56,893 nucleotides of DNA from Symsagittifera roscoffensis (taxonomy: Eukaryota > Xenacoelomorpha > Acoela > Convolutidae): the NCBI RefSeq assembly GCF_963678635.1, contig NW_026971530.1, positions 64,001 to 120,893 of the forward strand. Reading direction: 5' to 3'. Shown here in pieces: positions 45,163 through 56,893 of the stretch (position 1 is the stretch's first letter; each line of letters begins with the position of its first letter). A program made the position numbers and the translations under genes. The notes beneath the pieces are model-generated. The model ran no database searches and was not told the origin of the DNA. It saw only the letters and a list, made by a program, of their open reading frames with translations.

Positions 45163-45850
45163 CATGGAGTCCCGCAGGGCTCAATTCTAGGACCAGTACT
45201 TTTCAATCTGTTTATTAATGATATACCGAAATTGAATGATAACGCAATTACCTATCTCTATGCCGATGATACAGCAATTAAAACTCAATTTGAAAAAAAA
45301 TTTTGTTTAATAATGACGAGGATGTATTGAAAAAACGAGGATGGTCGAAAGCAAGCTGATTTTGAACTTGGAAAAAAAAACAATTTAGTTCACAAATCGT
45401 AATGAAAAGAACAACTAATCGTTTAGATAGAATAACGGAGACACGTGTAAGTTTTTTCGTGGTGAAAATGAATCTGTGATTCTAAGCAAAATAATTACTT
45501 CATATGAACTCTTCAACTTGCAACATAATCTTAAAAGAGTAAAGACATTAGAGATCAAAAGCAAAAACACTATACGTTTTTGGTTCTTACCAGAGATCGA
45601 AAACTTCCTACAAAACTTTCCTACAAAACTTTTACCAACTTTTAGCCAAATGGTTTGCAAATTGAAACGGAACGAATTTAACAACCTTTTCCAGAAGTTT
45701 CAGGAGACTAAAATAATAGGAATTAATGAGTTGGTAAAATTATTATTCTTATCTTTTCTCAAAGTAGCAATTTTCTCCAACGTTAACATTCTCATCAAAA
45801 TTTCAAGTCTAATTATTTTCCTCTTTAGCTTACTTAAGTTTTAAAAATTG
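45163..45850 (+). mobile_element. LINE reverse-transcriptase fragment
   Basis: From 45,166 one frame reads [20 protein letters not shown], then [10 protein letters not shown] (YADD at 45,259-45,270), ending at a stop near 45,330. GVPQGSxLGPxLFxxxxND and YADD are reverse-transcriptase motifs 4 and 5 of non-LTR retrotransposons. The 122-codon ORF at 45,476-45,844 (LPTFSQMVCKLKRNEFNNL) lies downstream on the same strand and may be its C-terminal remnant. The copy is 5'-truncated and inactive, and sits in a polycystin intron. Confidence 0.7.
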
Positions 45851-46274
45851 ATTATTGTAAAAAAGAATGGTGGTATTATTACACCATCTTTATTAAACTC
45901 TTGTTTTTTTTTGTGCTCAGAGAGGTCTGAAAGCAAGCATAATTTGCCTGACGACGATCTCGCAGACTGGGTTCTTCAAGTGATCAACTATATAGTTTAT
46001 ATCAATCATTATGAACCTATACAGGAAACAGTGTATTATTACTATATTAAAACACAATCGATCGGTCTTAGCTGAAGTTTGACGGTGCTTTTGGAATGAA
46101 AATTGACCAAAATTACAGATTGATGCAGAAAAACGGGATCATTAACAAAAGCTGCACCTAACTTTTAGGGAATTGTGTTGGTTTCATGAATTGATCAAGC
46201 TCAAAATAGTCTTGTTTCCTATAATTATCGAAATAGAAATGAAAACATATATTTGCAGATGTCAGTGGGAGTAC

Positions 46275-46492
46275 GTGGGCGTTGTGAGTAGAAAGAGGTC
46301 TTTGGAGTCCCTCTTCATGATTCTCCTGTAGGGGTGCTCCACCACATGGATTCTACTCCTGTCCTGATCCCCCACCAGGTAGAAGTACACTTTGCTCTTA
46401 GTGCCCGCCCCCTGCACCATGCCAGTCTGGATGGCCATCTCGTACGTGTAGTAGTCCTGGGGGTCGTTGTCCGGCAGGGGGGTGAAGCCGAG
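46275..46492 (-). CDS. Polycystin-1-like exon: first half of PLAT domain
   Basis: Acceptor CTTGTCTAG, donor GTACTC (weak). Encodes LGFTPLPDNDPQDYYTYEMA, IQTGMVQGAGTKSKVYFYLV, then GDQDRSRIHVV and SKDLFLLTTPT. The YxxxVxTGxxxxAGTxxxVxxxLxG and DxFLLxTP patterns mark the start of a PLAT domain directly after the first membrane span. Phases agree with both neighbours. Confidence 0.9.
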
Positions 46493-46981
46493 CTAGACAA
46501 GTTCAGCCAACATGCTAGTAAAAGAACACCTTCTCTTTACCAAGTTTGTCTGTTTGCGTTGGTAGATCTTATCTTCGAGGTATATAACATATGACACTTT
46601 CACTGAGTATATCTCGTTTCGTTTTTTATTTTTACACTGAAGGAAGAGAGGTCATTGCTTACTTCATACTTGAGTCGGAGAACCTAACGATTTTGTTTCT
46701 GCTTATACTAATTCTGACAGCTCGTAACATTCTCGTACTTATTTTTAGCTTTGCAAAAAGCGACACGACGTCAGTTGATAATTTCATTTACAGTAAATGC
46801 GGCAGAAACGGTATACGGTCGACGGAAACGGATATGTAATCCCAGAAAAATACTATTGAATCTGAAGCGCAAACAATATAGTAACAGGTTGTTGGGCAAA
46901 TATATACAGCAGGGACCGAACAGTTAGTAATTTGAAACCTAAAAGTTGAAAAGTAATGAGCATTTAGGAAAGAAAAGAGAC

Positions 46982-47206
46982 CTTTGCGATGTACTTTTTG
47001 TCTTGTCGTCTGGCCCACATCATGATGAGGAGGTAGACTGCCCAGAGGGAGAAGAGGAGGATGTAGACGGGGTACATGTCCTCGAACTTGAAACTCATGG
47101 CCGAGAAGTCCAAAGCGGGGGGGGGCATGGGGGCGAGACTGCCGGCGAACGAGGTCAGGTGCATGCACATGCACTCCGTCACGTACTCGTTCGACAGACT
47201 GCCCAC
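46982..47206 (-). CDS. Polycystin-1-like exon: GPS end and first membrane span
   Basis: Acceptor TTTCGGCTAG, donor GTCTCT. Exactly 75 codons. CMCMHLTSFAGSL is the C-terminal half of a GPS motif (CxCxHLTxFA) with the HL/T self-cleavage site of GAIN domains intact. The hydrophobic span PVYILLFSLWAVYLLIMMW and a basic ARRQDKKYIAK follow. In polycystin-1 the same order precedes PLAT. The upstream GAIN/REJ exons were not found before the retroelement at 51 kb. Confidence 0.9.
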
Positions 47207-49230
47207 CTAGCCGAAATGAAACAACAAACAGTAGACATGTGAAAATGTTTAATCAAATTCTGGCGGATAAGCTGGAAATCTTCAAAGCGTTTGGCAAAAC
47301 TTTGGTAGAATAAAAACGTTGGTTAATGATTTGAATTTACAACACTTCCATTTCAGAAGTTTCAGCTGAATCATAATTCAGCAGAAATTAAATAAAACGC
47401 AGGGGCGAAGCTGAACTTTGCCTAGTGCGACCTTTTTTGCCTTTTCCTCATTTGTGTTGGCTAAGTTCAGCTAAGAAAGTTGAGATAGCTATGTAATATA
47501 GTTGCAGAACACTAAATCATTGCCTATTGAGGTTTTATTAACATATTTTTCATCAACAGATGAAATTCCTTGAAACCATTGGACTTTCGTTAAGTCGCTA
47601 AGAGAAATATGTAGATAACTGATATAACAGCAACAAGAAAAACAAACAATACCAATCCAGTTTATCAGTCCTGAAGGGTTCAAGCAACCTTTGTTTTTAC
47701 GTTTTTTTCTTTTTCTTCATCTAGACACAACGTAAGTTACAAAATGTTTTTTGACTTGGTTTTACGGCGGGGGACTGACCTAACCCATGATAGGCGATTG
47801 GTGGGATTTTTATAGATCAACAAATAGGAGACAACTAAACTAATTTTCAAAATCAAATCTGAAAATCGAAAACAAATAGCATTTTCACCCGAGCTCAACA
47901 GGTTAGCAGTGCACCCCAGACGCTTCAAGCCAGTTCCAGTTTTCGGTTCAACCCCAGAAAGCCACTTGACAGACCTGTCTCTAAAATTCTTCAAAAGGCG
48001 CTTGATAAACAAGCGCAAACATCAAAAAGATCACATCTATTTAAAAGGTGTAGACCAATAATTTCCCACAACCACTTCACGTTTCATGAAGTTGCATGAG
48101 CTATGCTGTAGAGTCTTTTCACCAAACTTTGATAATCTCGAGCAAAACTTGCAAAGGACCAAGTGTGGTATCATATTGAAGCCCAATTATTTTGAAGCTC
48201 ATTTTGAAGCTCGATAAATCTATATAACAGGTAGAAACCCCAGACGTTGACTTTTAAGCTCCAACTGAAATATATTCAGGCTACAGTAATTCATGCAAGA
48301 AAAAATAATAACACCAGCGCATGACTATTTGTACCGACGTTGCTTAACAAATTTGGAGAATGTGGAAAGGACTTCATAAGAAAGGTGCAAAAATGATATA
48401 ATTGAACTGGACCCAACCAGCAGTGTTTTCTGTTTTCTTAATTGAGCGATTTAAAAATTAAATCTCTGGTTATCCTTCACCAAAGCCAACAAATCTCCGA
48501 AACTGCCGAGTTACATCAAAAACAGGTGACATAAGAATGCCGGCAGCATACAATTTTTTTAAAAATTAAAATAGATGGAAAAATCAAACATGAATCAGAT
48601 TTACTGAAACAGATTTGTTAATTTACTAAAACTTTTTGAAAAATTGAAACAAAATATATCGCGGTAAGTAATCATGAAAACATAAAATAGAAGCTAAGCT
48701 TAGATTGGCTACGAGTACCCTGATAACACAAAACTCGGGAAATAAAAACAAAAAATCATACGATAACACTTTGTAAATTTTACAAAAAATCATAAACGAC
48801 TCATTCCTCGAAAAATGAAAAAAAAAACGAAGAGGTCAATTTTGGGGGATACATCTGCAGATCTTGGGAGTTTTTTCAATTCACCCCAATAAATAGTCAA
48901 TAAGTTCAATTTTAGAAGCTGCTATATCTCGGGCCATTTACTCAAAAATTAATAAATTTTCATGACAAATTTTTTAGCAATTACTTTAAAACTTAACAAA
49001 AACAAATATACCAGAAATGGTTTTGGATCTAGTGTTGGTTCCAGTTTTGGGTCATTTTGTTGTTGTTGCCGACTTAAATTTTTTTCAATTGTGAGGCGTT
49101 TATGTAAAAAATGTAAGAAATGTATGAATTCTGGTGGCAGCTGAGGCTTTACTTTTCGCTCCACGTTTTTTTTCGGTCGATATTTGAAAAACACGTTAGG
49201 TCTTAAATACATAGGAAAATAAATTTTTAC
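47207..49230. other. Intronic or intergenic sequence
   Basis: No host exon recognised on either strand, in particular no preceding GPS half (Trp and Cys) of the polycystin gene. A 93-codon minus ORF at 47,737-48,018 has no recognisable domain. Confidence 0.4.
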
Positions 49231-49386
49231 TATAGAACAATTTTCATATAAGTTTTTCGTATAGAACAATTTTCATATATGTTTTTAGCAAAGAACAATT
49301 TTCGTATATGTTTTTCGTATAAAACAATTTTCGTATAAGTTTTTTGTACAGAACAATTTTCGTATATGTTTTTCGTATGTTTTTCG
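49231..49386. repeat. Minisatellite, 29-bp unit, five copies
   Basis: TATAGAACAATTTTC-type units start at 49,231, 49,260, 49,289, 49,318 and 49,347, always 29 bases apart, followed by a partial unit. Short ORFs across it are artefacts of the repeat. Confidence 0.85.
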
Positions 49387-51087
49387 TATTGCTGTCGGTT
49401 GGTAAAGGAAAAAAATGACTAGTTACCTCTTGCTGTGAATTCAACTAACGGTAATGAACCACTGCAATCTGTACAAACTCAAAAAAGACATGATCGTTTA
49501 ATCTTGAAATACGATTTTCAGTTGATGCTTATAAACATGTGATCTTATGCATATTCATATTCCATCTCATATTCATAGTCCATATCTTCTGAAAAGGAGC
49601 TGATTGGTTGCAAGCACAAGAGTCAAAATGAATTTGATTGTGAGATATTTAACTCTAGACTGGCTATAATTTAACAGAAGTTTTAGTTGAGATCAAATCA
49701 ATCGGATGAATTATTCTTCTTACATGATTCCATGGTCCCAAAAAACTGAATGAAGTTTTGTTATGATTAAAAGCAGCGATAAAGAAGGCGGGGAACTGGG
49801 CTATCTCATAATCTAAAGGGGAAACTGATAGAGCTACCATGAAAGATTATCCGCTGACTGGAACGTTTTTATCAGAACGTTAAAAACGTAGCGATTTTGA
49901 TTAGCATCTGCAGAACTTGTTCTCCCATTGAATGAAATCGAAATCCCTCTGAAAATAGTATAAAAAAACTCAAGTATCGTAGTTAAAGATTAGTTTTCAC
50001 CGAAAAGAACTAAATTAGTTATCGTTTTTATTTTTTTTTGAACCAGAAGTGTTTACGGAATTTGAAAACTATACATTAGATTTTTACTTTTTTTAGTTCT
50101 GGCAATTAGAAATGATAAAATGTTACTTTGTTGTAGCTAACTCTACTTTATACAATCGAAAAGAATAGAAGAAGAAAAGTGAATTAGTCTTAAGTTAAAA
50201 CATTAAAAAAGTGAAGAGAACATCCTCTCCTCCGGAGAGAATGGCAAGTGAAGGTCATATGTAAATGACCTGTTAACTGATTAAGTTAAGTAATGTTTGC
50301 AGTAAGTGCAAGATAAAGTACGAATCACAACATTCCTCTAAGCAGGAAAAATTTTAACTTGCACCAATAGGTAGTTACAAACTAACTGAGTCCTTTCTCC
50401 CCCTTTTGGGGAATAGAAAAAAGAATTTTTACTACACCAAAAGTGTAAAGAGGCTGAATAACTAAGCTACGTACAAACAATGGCACTAGATAAATGCAAA
50501 AGTATTTTATGAAAGAAATATCCGGTATCCGACGGATATGTTCCCAGAAGGAATAAAATGACTTTCGAACGTCTGAGGAACGTTTATAAGCAAAAGTTGG
50601 TGAATGATATGATATGACAAAACGAATTGAATTAATTGCACTCCGAAGGACTTGGAATAGGCAAGGGTGAAAATACTGGTTATCTAATCCGAAGGACTAA
50701 TATGCTAAAAGTAAGATTACACAATCTAAGTATTCTGAAAATGAGAATAAGAGCATGAGATGAGTTAGCATCAGAATAAGGGTTGGAGAAAGGACTCCGA
50801 TGAAAATAGGTTGCATGTTATCATTTGCAATTTCGGTAACTATCTATGATGTTTTCGAGTTCTGCATTAAATAGTTCATTGTCGAGTTCTGATTGATCTT
50901 CGAAGTTATTAATCGCCATTCTTAGGAGTTTGTCAGGTGAGGAGGTAGAGATTTGTTCTGGAGATGAGGGATCAGAGTCAATTGAAACTAGTTCCACCGG
51001 AGTTCCACTTTTCTTAAATTCCTGCTGGCTAGTATGGTCGATTTGTATTACAATTGGATTTGATGCAGAGCCAGAGGTCGCTTGAGG
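49387..51087. other. Region downstream of the retroelement pol, possible LTR
   Basis: Lies 3' of the integrase end (minus strand), where a 3' untranslated region and LTR would be expected. With the partner LTR outside the window I cannot delimit it. AT-rich, no ORF of note. Confidence 0.3.
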
Positions 51088-52246
51088 TTAATCTACAACA
51101 TCTATGAAGAATCTTTTACCGTAAAATTTTGGTGGTCCTACATTTCTTCTAGAACGTCGAATGATAGGAGGATCATTACCGGGTTTGTTAGAAGGGACGG
51201 TAGTCGGAGTGGAATCGTCTGCTGAATCGACTAATTCATAAACCGGGAAGTCTGTCACTGAGTCCTTTTCCGGATTAGTTAATTTGCTGTTTGAAGGGTA
51301 TTCCGCCTGAGACATAACGCTCTGGTCGCGCGATGTAGGTTTTGGTCCTGCCGGGATGATGCTCATTGGGCATTCTACTGGTTGGTCTCCCAGTTGGTCC
51401 CTGACTTGAATGGTGTTGTCCTCTAAACTCTCTGTTCTAATGTTAGTTTTGGGGGAACTAGGGTTAAGGGTGATTCTATTCTGGTTTTGAGTTTTAAAAG
51501 AGTCCAAAATAAAGCACTCTCTAGCCACGTCTCTACTAGAAAAACCTCCCGCTGTCCATTCCCAGTCGCTAGTATCTGATGTATCCGAAGAAATAAACAT
51601 GGACTCATGCGAAGCAAAATAACCTTTCATCCGAAGCAAGATAAAATGGGGGTTGTCGAAATCTTTGACAAGCGAGTTTGTCTTCGAGAAGATTTAGAGG
51701 AAGACCTCGGCACTCGTGTCCTTGTCAAATTGTCTGAGGATCCTAGTTCGACCTGTTTGCGGGTCCTTGGTTGTGGCTTTCGGGGCTTAGATTTACGTCT
51801 TGAACTCTCGTGCTTCTGACCTACTTCAACATTAGCGTTAGGAAAATAAGGGAACGAAATATTTCCTTTAATTGGTCTAATGTTAGTCGAGTTTGATGTA
51901 TGAATTGCGATGTCTGATTTTCGGATTTTTTTCCGTCGGATAATTCTACTGTCGAAGTAGACGAATTTCTGATTCTTTTGTTAAGTTCCTTATACAAAGG
52001 GTCTCTGTTGATGGTTCCGTTAGTTTTCCGAAGGATTTCACCTTGGAAGGGACTCTGAAGGGGTATTCTATCAGTGTGGGTTTTCGAAGTTGCGGCATAG
52101 TCTGTATCATAACCCTTCTCTGATGCTGGTTGATTTTTTTTCGAAATCAAATTGTCCTTGTATTCGTCTTCAAATCTATCATCCGTGTTCCAATCATTCG
52201 CCCTTTTCTTTCGATAGTATTGATTTCCTTTTGTCTTAAATTTCAA
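51088..52246 (-). pseudogene. Ty3-type element: pol C-terminal extension
   Basis: Two minus-strand open stretches in different frames (51,821-52,246 and 51,088-51,639) encode hydrophilic sequence: YYRKKRANDWNTDD, then a Ser/Thr-rich part ending RRSRRNVGPPKFYGKRF. A Pro- and Arg-containing RRSxRxxxPPxxY-like end is common at the C-terminus of retroelement integrases. A frameshift separates the two. Confidence 0.5.
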
Positions 52247-53202
52247 AGGATGGTTTACCGGAAGCTAGTTGTTTCCAAATAGTATTTGGTTTTCTATTAA
52301 AACGAATTTCGAAAGGTGAACATTTGATTTTAGATTGATAAGATGATCGTAGGTTCCAGATAACTTTGAAACGGCGTTTTGTAATGTACATTTTTGTTGT
52401 TCTTGAGATACAGCTAACAATTTGATTTTTACAGCATGTACAAGTTTCTCAACTAATCCGTTGGAACGATTGCCGTCTACTGTACAAAATGTTATTTTAA
52501 TATTGTTAGAATCGCCGAATAATTTAAAATCCTGACTTGTTAAGCAAGTTGCGTGGTCTACTTTTATTCAATATGATATACCGTGTAAGAATATGTAATC
52601 TTGGAGAAATTCGACAACTGATATCTTGGAGAAATTCGACAACTGAGGTAGATGAAGTAATTTTTGCCGAAGGAAATTTTGAAACTCGATCGATGCAAAG
52701 TAAAATATATTTTTTGACCCCCAATATGAATCTAAAGGTCCAGCGAAGTCTAAGTTAACTTCTTCGTTTGTTTCTAATCGGGGGGAAGTTCACTTGTTAG
52801 CGAATTTGGGATTATAGTTTTCAAATTCTTACCCGCCATTGTGCATTCTGAGCAGATTATGCCGAGGAAATAAATTTGCCTGTTAATATGAGGCCACCAG
52901 ATATATTGGGCTAAACAGTTCATTCCAAATTGACCAGAATGAGTTTCATGAAATGTTTTCATCATAGCATTTCTCAGGGTAAAAGGTATAACAAGTTTAC
53001 CGTCCATGTATAATAATCCGTCGGATTCATGTAAATCTCTAGTAAAATGCTTGAAGTAAAGGGAATTTGAGTTAATCGACTCCACTTTATTTGGAAATGC
53101 CTTTACAATAGTGCTCAACATAGGATCATCTTCGATTAAGAGAGCTACAAGCTTGGCATTAAAAAGAATATTTAAGTCCAAGGGACGATCGGGCAACTTC
53201 AA
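52247..53202 (-). pseudogene. Ty3-type element: integrase
   Basis: The zinc-binding HHCC region is clear in 52,774-53,202: HETHSGQFGMNCLAQYIWWP, then ICSEC (H-x3-H ... C-x2-C). Downstream, broken frames show an NLDFAGP segment (first catalytic Asp) and ILLCIDRVSKFPSA, typical of the integrase core. The core is disrupted by frameshifts and a 25-bp tandem duplication at 52,599-52,645. Confidence 0.7.
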
Positions 53203-53331
53203 GTTTTCACAGTTTTTTGTACGAGATTCGCGTGATCTGGTAATAAAAAGAAATCTAATGCTAATGAAAAACCGGAAATAGAGGGATTAATAACAATTTT
53301 TTTTATCCAAATTAACAGTATCTACAATTTT

Positions 53332-54274
53332 TTAATCTACAGGCGAGTTAATCAATTTACAATTAGGAATTAAAAAGTAAAAAAATGCGGAAATTGAAAT
53401 GAAAATAATTATTGGGTTAGTTTTCGAATAATCCGTTGGAATACAACATGATGTGCAAAATTCGGTTCTATTTTGAATAGATGAACAAATTGGAAAAGTC
53501 GCGTTAATTAGTTTTAGTACTGACGCTATAAGGTAATTACGTATTTTTGCGTAATCGGATTTTTCCAAACTTGAACCAATGGCTGAGCAGGTAGTTCTTT
53601 GTTTCTCCGACAGATTGATTGATTTATTAAATTTATTAATATTTGCTACAACGAATTCTTCGTCGTAATGGGATATCGGAAGGGCTTTTCCAGATGGAAT
53701 TCTAGAAATTAGTTCGGTGAATCCCATATCTTTTCCTGCGAGATTTTTAATTGTAAAATTGAAAGGTAATAATCTATCCACTCGTCTTGTTAATCTGCTA
53801 TGGTGTGTTTTGTTTCCGTGATTAGGTGAAAGGGCTGAAAGTAGTGCTTTGTGATCTGTGATTACTTAAAATCTGATACGTAAAGGTACTTTTTATAATG
53901 TTCGACGGCCAGTACAACTCCTAGCAGTTCGATTTTTTAGTGGAATTTTTTGACTCATGTAAGTTTAAAAACCGAGAGGCAAAAGAAATAGTTTTCCAAT
54001 CACTCATATAGAGTTGTTCAAGGGAGGCCCCCAACCCATTGTGCGAAGCGTCATTTTTTACTCTAGTATTACTTTTTACGTCGAAATGGGTATTTTCCGT
54101 GAGGTGAATGATTTCTTGTTTGATTTTCTCAAATGCTTCCTTATGGTCGTCATTCCATTGGAAGATCGATTTCTTATTTAGTAAAGGGCGGAGTGGGCTC
54201 CCTAAAGAAGCTAGGTTTGGGACGAATTTGATATACTGGTTTTTAGATCCGAAAAATAATCTTAACTCTTTCAA
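53332..54274 (-). pseudogene. Ty3-type element: RNase H
   Basis: 53,921-54,274 carries the end of the reverse-transcriptase thumb (PNLASLGSPLRPLLNKKSIF, QWNDDHKEAFEKIK) and the start of RNase H (KNDASHNGLGASLEQ), with DAS at the first catalytic position. 53,332-53,781 continues (RLLPFNFTIKNLAGKDMGFT) in another frame up to the spacer before integrase. Confidence 0.7.
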
Positions 54275-54370
54275 ATTTTTTGGAATAGGTAAGTCATTTA
54301 TTGCTTTCGTTTTATCAAATAAAGGGGCGATTCCTGTTTTTGAGATTTTAAATCCCAGCCATTCGATTTC

Positions 54371-55018
54371 TTATTGAAAAAATTTGCATTTTGTCCATTT
54401 AACTGCGAAATTATATTCATCTAACTTAGATGAAATTTTTAACACGATCTTCTTGTGGTCTAAGAAAAATCCTTTGGAAGCAATTAAAATGTCATCTAAG
54501 TAACAATTGGTAAATGGGATAGAACCTAACGTTGAGTCCATTACTCTTCGAAATTCGTTAGGCATATCGCCTAGACCGTAAAAGCCAGTTAAAAATTGGT
54601 ATGTACCAGTGATATCGCCGCCCACAATACTAAAATTACATTGTTTGCTGGTAAACTTGCGAGTATGCATTTTTTAAATCTAGGGTAGTAAACCACACTT
54701 CTCCAACGGAATCACTTGCAATTTGTGCCGCGACATTGTCTTCCAGTTCATGAATTTTCGGCATTTGGTATTTGTTCTCGTATATTTGTTTTTTTTAAAC
54801 TTTAACTCCAGAGCTAACTTGATAGATTTGTCTTTTTTACAGGAAATGACTATTGGACTGATAAAACGATCTTCGTCGCAGTTTTCTAATTTCTTAATAT
54901 GTCCTTCGTCTTTTAATCTGTTGAGTTCGGTCTTAACTGAATCCAGTAAGTGAAGGGGGACTCGTCTTCCTCTTAATTGGATCGGTTTTAGAGGTTCGTG
55001 AATATGGGTAATTTTCAT
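54371..55018 (-). pseudogene. Ty3-type element: reverse transcriptase
   Basis: Palm motifs include FISPIVISCKKDKSIKLALE (degenerate SPxxxxxKKDGxxRxxxD), FYGLGDMPNEFRRVMDSTLG, and NCYLDDILIAS with the YxDD catalytic core. Stops at about 54,671-54,679 and 54,275-54,370 interrupt the protein, so this copy cannot produce an active enzyme. Confidence 0.8.
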
Positions 55019-55153
55019 CTGGTTTTTTATTTTTCCAATCCAAAGGAACAGGTTTTTAAGTGTTTTTGATAGGTTTAAGATTTCACTATCTTTGTCTGTT
55101 GTTGAAATAGAATTTATGGACTTACACTGCTTGTTTGTCTGGAAGTGTGGAAA

Positions 55154-55438
55154 TTACTTCTGCGAGACTTCTATCCCCACTTTGGGCAGGTTGTCGTTTC
55201 CGAGAATGTTTCTCTCGTGTCCCTCGGTCAAGAAGAAGTGACAGTCGTTGTGTGACCAACCATTAGAAAAGATCGGAAGTATCACCTTTCCACAAAAATT
55301 TATAGCGCTGTCAGTAAATCCATAGTATATATCCTTGGTTGCTTTATCCACCGGATAGATTTTCAAGTAAGGATCTCGAAGTTTCAGTTCGTGTAATACG
55401 TTTTTCTTGATAAAACTAACCGTGCTAGCTGAGTCCAC
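55154..55438 (-). pseudogene. Ty3-type element: aspartic protease
   Basis: Begins VDSASTVSFI, a retropepsin-type active site with DSA in place of the usual D(S/T)G, and includes NILGNDNLPKVGIEV (ILGxDxL block). In the same frame as gag, from which it is separated by a stop at 55,604 and a short spacer. Confidence 0.7.
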
Positions 55439-56893
55439 TTGTATATTTAAAATTACTTGATTTTCTTTTCCGAGGCCAATATTTAATAATTTTTCAGTTC
55501 ATTTCCGTCGTTGTCGAAGATTGTAGTGACATTTAATACAGACTAATCGTCGTTTTCACGTTGTCCAGATTCCAACCATGCGTTTATGACGCCACAACAT
55601 TTTCTATTTACATGGTTCGTTTTTCATCCGGAATATCCGACGAATAAAAAAAACTGTATTATCTACAATTTGATTATTTACAATGTTTACATTTCTACGA
55701 CGAGATTTACAAAGTCTGGTAAAATGGCCTTTGTATTTACAGGTTGTACAAGTAGTATCCTTCGCTGGGCAAACTGTTAGGTGTTCTTTTGAAAAAGTTC
55801 CGCCGCACTTCATACAGGTGTTTCTCTTTTCTATATTGAAAGTTGGCGCTCTTTTAACAGTAAAATGGCTGTGCGGTTTTTGTAGAGATGATCCGTTGGA
55901 TTTAAAAGTGTTTGTAAGTTTTAAGTGGTTTAAAATTCCCTTTTGGTCAATGAGTGCTACGTTTAGTGCTTCTGGTGGTGGAAAAGTTTCTGCTAAAAGT
56001 TTCCGTTGGATGTCGTAGTTTTTCATATTGTTTATGAAAATATCTCTAATCCATTCTTCTTCTCCCGCGGCTATGTCACACTTTTCAGCCATTTCTGCTA
56101 AGGCTCCCCAAAATTGTTCGAGAGACTCTCTGTCTTGTTGTTTTCGATTTAACAATTTGTGCCGTTCAAATGTGACGTTTGTCTTTCTGACAAAGGCGGT
56201 TGCTTGGAAATCCCAAAACCCTTTAAATAAAATATACAAGATTTTTACCTTTGTGACTTTTTGTCCAAAAATTCTTTTTCCTTCGTTTCTTGGGGCCAGG
56301 TACAAGACTGATCGTAGTCTTTTATCTGCTTCCTCTAGTTGCAATCCATTGAATTTCTTGGTTTCTGTTTTAATGGAAGCCGTTTCCTCTTCGTCGTAAC
56401 GTCTCTGTTCTTGAATGTTCCTGTCAATTCTCGACTTTCTTTGGTTTTCCGTTTCGCCTTCCAACGGATTTTCCGATTTTGGAGGTTGAGGATGATGTCT
56501 GTCCGAAGGATTTAATAGATTTTCAATGTCTATATTTTCTTTAGCGATGATAGCTAAGTGAAAAAGATCGATCCAATCTTCCCAGGCAATTGGCGAATCT
56601 ACGGTATGGTTTTGCCAAAATGGAGGTATTCCTCTCACGTTAGATTCGTTATTTAGTAGCGCCATGATAAAACTAACCGTGCTAGCTGAGTCCACTTGTA
56701 TATTTAAAGTTACTCGATTTTCTGTTCCGAGGCCATTATTTAATAATTTTTCAGTTCTTTTTCCGTCGTTGTCGAAGATTGTAGTGACATTTAACACAGA
56801 TTAATCGTCGTTTTCACGTTGTCCAGATTTCAACCATGCGTTTATGACGCCACAACATTTTCTATTTACTTGGTCTGTATTTACATCCGGAAT
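55409..56893 (-). repeat. Partial tandem duplication within the retroelement
   Basis: About 230 bases at 55,409-55,640 (protease start and gag tail spacer) recur at 56,666-56,893, running off the window, at about 95 percent identity by eye. The offset is close to 1,257 bases, the length of the gag region. As a result the gag ORF is preceded in frame by VDSASTVSFI, the protease start. Confidence 0.85.
55604..56665 (-). CDS. Ty3-type element: gag with two zinc knuckles
   Basis: The likely start is the Met at 56,665 (MALLNNESNVRGIPPFWQNH), because upstream in-frame sequence is a duplicated protease start. The frame is open for 353 codons: a helical capsid-like part (WEDWIDLFHLA, RESLEQFWGALAEMAEKC) and, near the end, CMKCGGTFSKEHLTVC and CTTCKYKGHFTRLC, two CCHC-type zinc knuckles that would bind RNA. 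It is the only intact ORF of the element. The stop is at 55,604-55,606. Confidence 0.75.
   Translation of the reverse strand: MALLNNESNVRGIPPFWQNHTVDSPIAWEDWIDLFHLAIIAKENIDIENLLNPSDRHHPQPPKSENPLEGETENQRKSRIDRNIQEQRRYDEEETASIKTETKKFNGLQLEEADKRLRSVLYLAPRNEGKRIFGQKVTKVKILYILFKGFWDFQATAFVRKTNVTFERHKLLNRKQQDRESLEQFWGALAEMAEKCDIAAGEEEWIRDIFINNMKNYDIQRKLLAETFPPPEALNVALIDQKGILNHLKLTNTFKSNGSSLQKPHSHFTVKRAPTFNIEKRNTCMKCGGTFSKEHLTVCPAKDTTCTTCKYKGHFTRLCKSRRRNVNIVNNQIVDNTVFFIRRIFRMKNEPCK

Noticed and set aside
49231-49386. CRISPR-like array from regular 29-bp spacing
   Set aside because: Units are contiguous without spacers and lie in animal DNA; it is a minisatellite.
52537-52758. + strand ORF over the integrase region
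   Set aside because: Shadow of the minus-strand integrase remnant, partly produced by the 25-bp tandem duplication.

Overview
The window is nuclear DNA of an animal, probably an invertebrate. It holds intron-rich genes with GT-AG junctions, AT-rich introns packed with transposons, tRNA genes with internal promoters and a Ty3-type retroelement. Nothing in it is bacterial. I cannot name the species.

Region 1 (1-8,830, + strand) is a dense, more GC-rich, intronless block that is coding throughout but broken by stops and frameshifts. It starts with the C-terminal half of a macrodomain-like protein (3-412). After a 390-base spacer comes the wreck of one very long ORF (804-8,813). That ORF contains an SGNH-hydrolase-like domain (GDS near 1,886, DGIH near 2,296), a second region with a GIND motif (3,393-3,404), and over 1,500 codons I cannot assign. 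I read it as the fossil of an undescribed mobile or viral-type element, cut off on the right by a small DNA transposon.

Region 2 (9,636-11,595) is a decaying tandem array of six tRNA-Leu(UAA)-type copies spaced about 390 bases apart.

Region 3 (11,963-47,206, - strand) carries part of a polycystin-1-family gene. In transcript order it gives the GPS end and first membrane segment (47,206-46,982), a PLAT domain split over two exons, the post-PLAT loop, the next membrane segments (43,846-43,720 and 41,777-41,666), a cytosolic linker whose exons lie in a triplicated DNA block (23.3-14.4 kb), an acidic linker exon (12,826-12,630) and the next membrane pair (12,177-11,963). Every splice phase from 47,206 to the first linker exon agrees. 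The N-terminal ectodomain and the C-terminal channel part are not seen.

Region 4 (24,230-36,405, + strand) is a gene for a 2-oxoglutarate/iron dioxygenase of the trimethyllysine dioxygenase / gamma-butyrobetaine dioxygenase family. It lies antisense inside a roughly 19-kb intron of the polycystin gene, and its third intron carries a 1,500-bp unit repeated three times without an indel.

Region 5 (47.2-56.9 kb) holds no recognisable host exon. It ends in an inactivated Ty3/gypsy-type element on the - strand (gag, protease, reverse transcriptase, RNase H, integrase), which has an internal partial duplication running off the window. DNA-transposon remnants, including two nested hAT-like elements with intact 8-bp target duplications, and a LINE fragment fill other introns.
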